A DNA stretch of 64,000 bases. Source: Azospirillum oryzae (GTDB taxonomy: Bacteria; Pseudomonadota; Alphaproteobacteria; Azospirillales; Azospirillaceae). Both the position numbers and the translations under genes were made by a program. The stretch lies in the NCBI RefSeq assembly GCF_008364795.1, contig NZ_VTTM01000001.1, forward strand, positions 186,001 through 250,000. The letters run 5' to 3'. The notes below the pieces were generated by a model. The model worked only from the letters and a program-made list of their open reading frames with translations, made no database searches and was not told the DNA's origin. Below, piece after piece: positions 62,522-64,000 of the stretch (positions are counted from its first letter, which is position 1; each line of letters starts with the position of its first letter).

Positions 62522-63880
62522 ATGCGCTATCTGCCCCTGACCGAGGCCGACCGGCAGTCGATGCTGGAGGCCGTCCGCGCAACATCGGTCGAAGACCTGT
62601 TCCGCGATGTTCCAAAGGCGGCCCAACTGGCCGGCCCGATCGGGGGCTTGCCCAACCATATGGGCGAGCTTGAGGTCGAGCGTCTGCTGGGGACCATGGC
62701 GGCGAAGAACCTGACGGCAGGATCGGTGCCCAGCTTCCTCGGCGCCGGTGCCTACCGCCACCATGTGCCGGCCACCGTCGATCATCTGGTCCAGCGCGGC
62801 GAGTTCCTGACCGCCTACACGCCGTACCAGCCGGAGGTGAGCCAGGGCACGCTGCAGGTCCTGTTCGAATTCCAGACCCAGGTTGCCCTGCTGACCGGCA
62901 TGGATGTGGCCAACGCCTCGATGTATGACGGCGCCACCTCCTGCGCCGAAGCCGTCATGATGGCCAATCGCGTCACCCGGCGGAAGAAGGCGATCCTGTC
63001 CGGCGGCCTGCACCCGCATTACCGCGACGTGACCACCACCGACGCCCGCTTCATCGGTTTCGAGGCGGTGGCCCTGCCGGCCGCACCGACCGGCGGCGAG
63101 GATCTGCTGGCGCTGGTCGACGACAAGACGTCCTGCGTCGTCGTGCAGAACCCCGACGTGTTCGGCCATGTCCGCGACTACACCGATCTGGCCGCCGCCT
63201 GCCAGGCCAAGGGCGCACTGCTGATCGTCGTGGTGACGGAGGCCCTGTCGCTGGGGCTGCTGACGCCGCCGGGCGACATGGGCGCCGACATCGTCGCGGC
63301 GGAAGGCCAGTCCTTCGGGAACGCGCTGAACTTCGGCGGCCCCTATGTCGGGCTGTTCGCGGTGAAGGACAAATATGTCCGCCAGATGCCGGGCCGCCTG
63401 TGCGGCGAAACGGTGGACGCCGATGGCCGCCGCGGCTTCGTGCTGACGCTCTCCACCCGCGAGCAGCACATCCGCCGCGAGAAGGCGACCTCGAACATCT
63501 GCACCAACTCCGGCCTGTGCGCGCTGGCCTTCTCGATCCATGTCAGCCTGCTGGGCGAGGCGGGGATCACGCAGCTGGCCCAGCTGAACCACGCCAAGGC
63601 GGTCCAGATGGCCGACAAGCTGGCGGCGGTTCCGGGCGTCGAGGTGCTGAACGACGGCTTCTTCAACGAATTTACCGTGAAGCTGCCGAAGCCCGCCGCC
63701 GCGGTGGTCGAGGACCTCGCCAAGCGCCGCATCCTCGGCGGCGTGCCGGTGTCGCGCCTCTATCCGGGTGAAATGGAAGATTTGTTGCTGGTCGCCGTCA
63801 CCGAGACCAACACCGACGCCGACATGGACGCCTTCGCGGCTGCCTTGACTGAAATTCTGGGATCTGGGGTTCTGGCATGA
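62522..63880 (+). CDS. gcvPA: Glycine dehydrogenase (decarboxylating) subunit 1
   Basis: The N-terminal half of P-protein as a separate 452-aa subunit. It begins [18 protein letters not shown] and has the [36 protein letters not shown] and [28 protein letters not shown] stretches (quoted in part). Together with GcvPB it forms the PLP-dependent glycine decarboxylase. GAGGA precedes ATG 62522, and its stop overlaps the gcvPB start. Confidence 0.96.
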   Translation: MRYLPLTEADRQSMLEAVRATSVEDLFRDVPKAAQLAGPIGGLPNHMGELEVERLLGTMAAKNLTAGSVPSFLGAGAYRHHVPATVDHLVQRGEFLTAYTPYQPEVSQGTLQVLFEFQTQVALLTGMDVANASMYDGATSCAEAVMMANRVTRRKKAILSGGLHPHYRDVTTTDARFIGFEAVALPAAPTGGEDLLALVDDKTSCVVVQNPDVFGHVRDYTDLAAACQAKGALLIVVVTEALSLGLLTPPGDMGADIVAAEGQSFGNALNFGGPYVGLFAVKDKYVRQMPGRLCGETVDADGRRGFVLTLSTREQHIRREKATSNICTNSGLCALAFSIHVSLLGEAGITQLAQLNHAKAVQMADKLAAVPGVEVLNDGFFNEFTVKLPKPAAAVVEDLAKRRILGGVPVSRLYPGEMEDLLLVAVTETNTDADMDAFAAALTEILGSGVLA

Positions 63881-64000
63881 GCATGAACAACCAGGGCCGT
63901 CCGTCGGCCATTCCGGCCGGTGCCGCCTCGTTCGACGGCGTGACCGGCACCGTCACCGGCAACCGTGGCCTGCAGATCGAAGAACCGCTGATCTTCGAAC
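63877..64000 (+). CDS. gcvPB: Glycine dehydrogenase (decarboxylating) subunit 2, 5' end
   Basis: The first 41 codons are visible ([13 protein letters not shown] ... [10 protein letters not shown]). The ATGA overlap with gcvPA and the LxxEEPLIFE start identify the PLP-binding subunit of the split P-protein. The active-site lysine lies beyond the right edge. Confidence 0.88.
   Translation, partial: MSMNNQGRPSAIPAGAASFDGVTGTVTGNRGLQIEEPLIFE

Overview
The window is 64 kb of chromosome from a high-GC alphaproteobacterium. Gene content points to Azospirillum or a close relative in the Rhodospirillales: an RpoN-type promoter in front of amtB, an aapJQMP amino-acid importer, split glycine decarboxylase genes (gcvPA/gcvPB), ubiE-ubiB, an alphaproteobacterial-style MotB, HD-GYP and chemotaxis signalling, and FNR/FixK-type boxes. 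The assignment rests on gene style and order only. No rRNA or tRNA gene was found.

Layout. 1-9 kb: a pirin fragment, amtB, the glycogen genes glgC-glgA, and a large NACHT-pentapeptide STAND protein (probable defence). 9-17.7 kb: lepA, a PRC-barrel protein, L-asparaginase, a LysR regulator with an SH3-like secreted protein, an HD-GYP response regulator and a single-domain receiver. 18-22 kb: rpmI-rplT-pheS-pheT on the minus strand. 22.5-26.2 kb: an AT-rich two-gene cassette beside a complete tyrosine recombinase. 26.6-30.7 kb: ubiE, ubiB, a hydroxyacid dehydrogenase and a pseudouridine synthase. 30.7-38 kb: a fatty-acid oxidation block (acyl-CoA dehydrogenase, etfA, etfB, thioesterase, MerR regulator, fadD, divergent SCP2). 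38.5-49 kb: small DUF genes, flavin reductase, motB, the CP-ATP-grasp/alpha-E pair, bpt, a chemoreceptor and TRAP permeases. 49-58 kb: an RTX-type protein, hisI, a cystathionine beta-lyase, aapJQMP and a hisC-like aminotransferase. 58.4-64 kb: ispH and a tandem glycine riboswitch ahead of gcvT-gcvH-gcvPA-gcvPB.

Two things stand out. First, the AT-rich segment 22559-25207 is bounded by perfect 18-bp inverted repeats. Each repeat carries the start codon of one of two convergent, unrelated genes (a pentapeptide-repeat protein and a PLP-dependent enzyme), and the right repeat also carries the stop codon of the adjacent recombinase gene. Inversion would exchange the two genes downstream of the recombinase without damaging any reading frame, so this looks like an undescribed phase-variable switch built like the phage Mu G segment. 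Second, three copies (58.15-58.40 kb twice, 50.37-50.48 kb once) share an FNR/FixK box, a fixed 34-35 nt gap, an identical 19-nt C-rich motif and an intrinsic terminator. This is a family of about 60-nt, probably oxygen-regulated small RNAs with anti-Shine-Dalgarno character.

Other signals include a dispersed TGGAACA/TTCCA repeat in front of both lepA and ubiE, an 18-bp-periodic GTTAAC cluster in front of the RTX gene, and operators of MerR (ACGT-N2-ACGT) type in the fad block.
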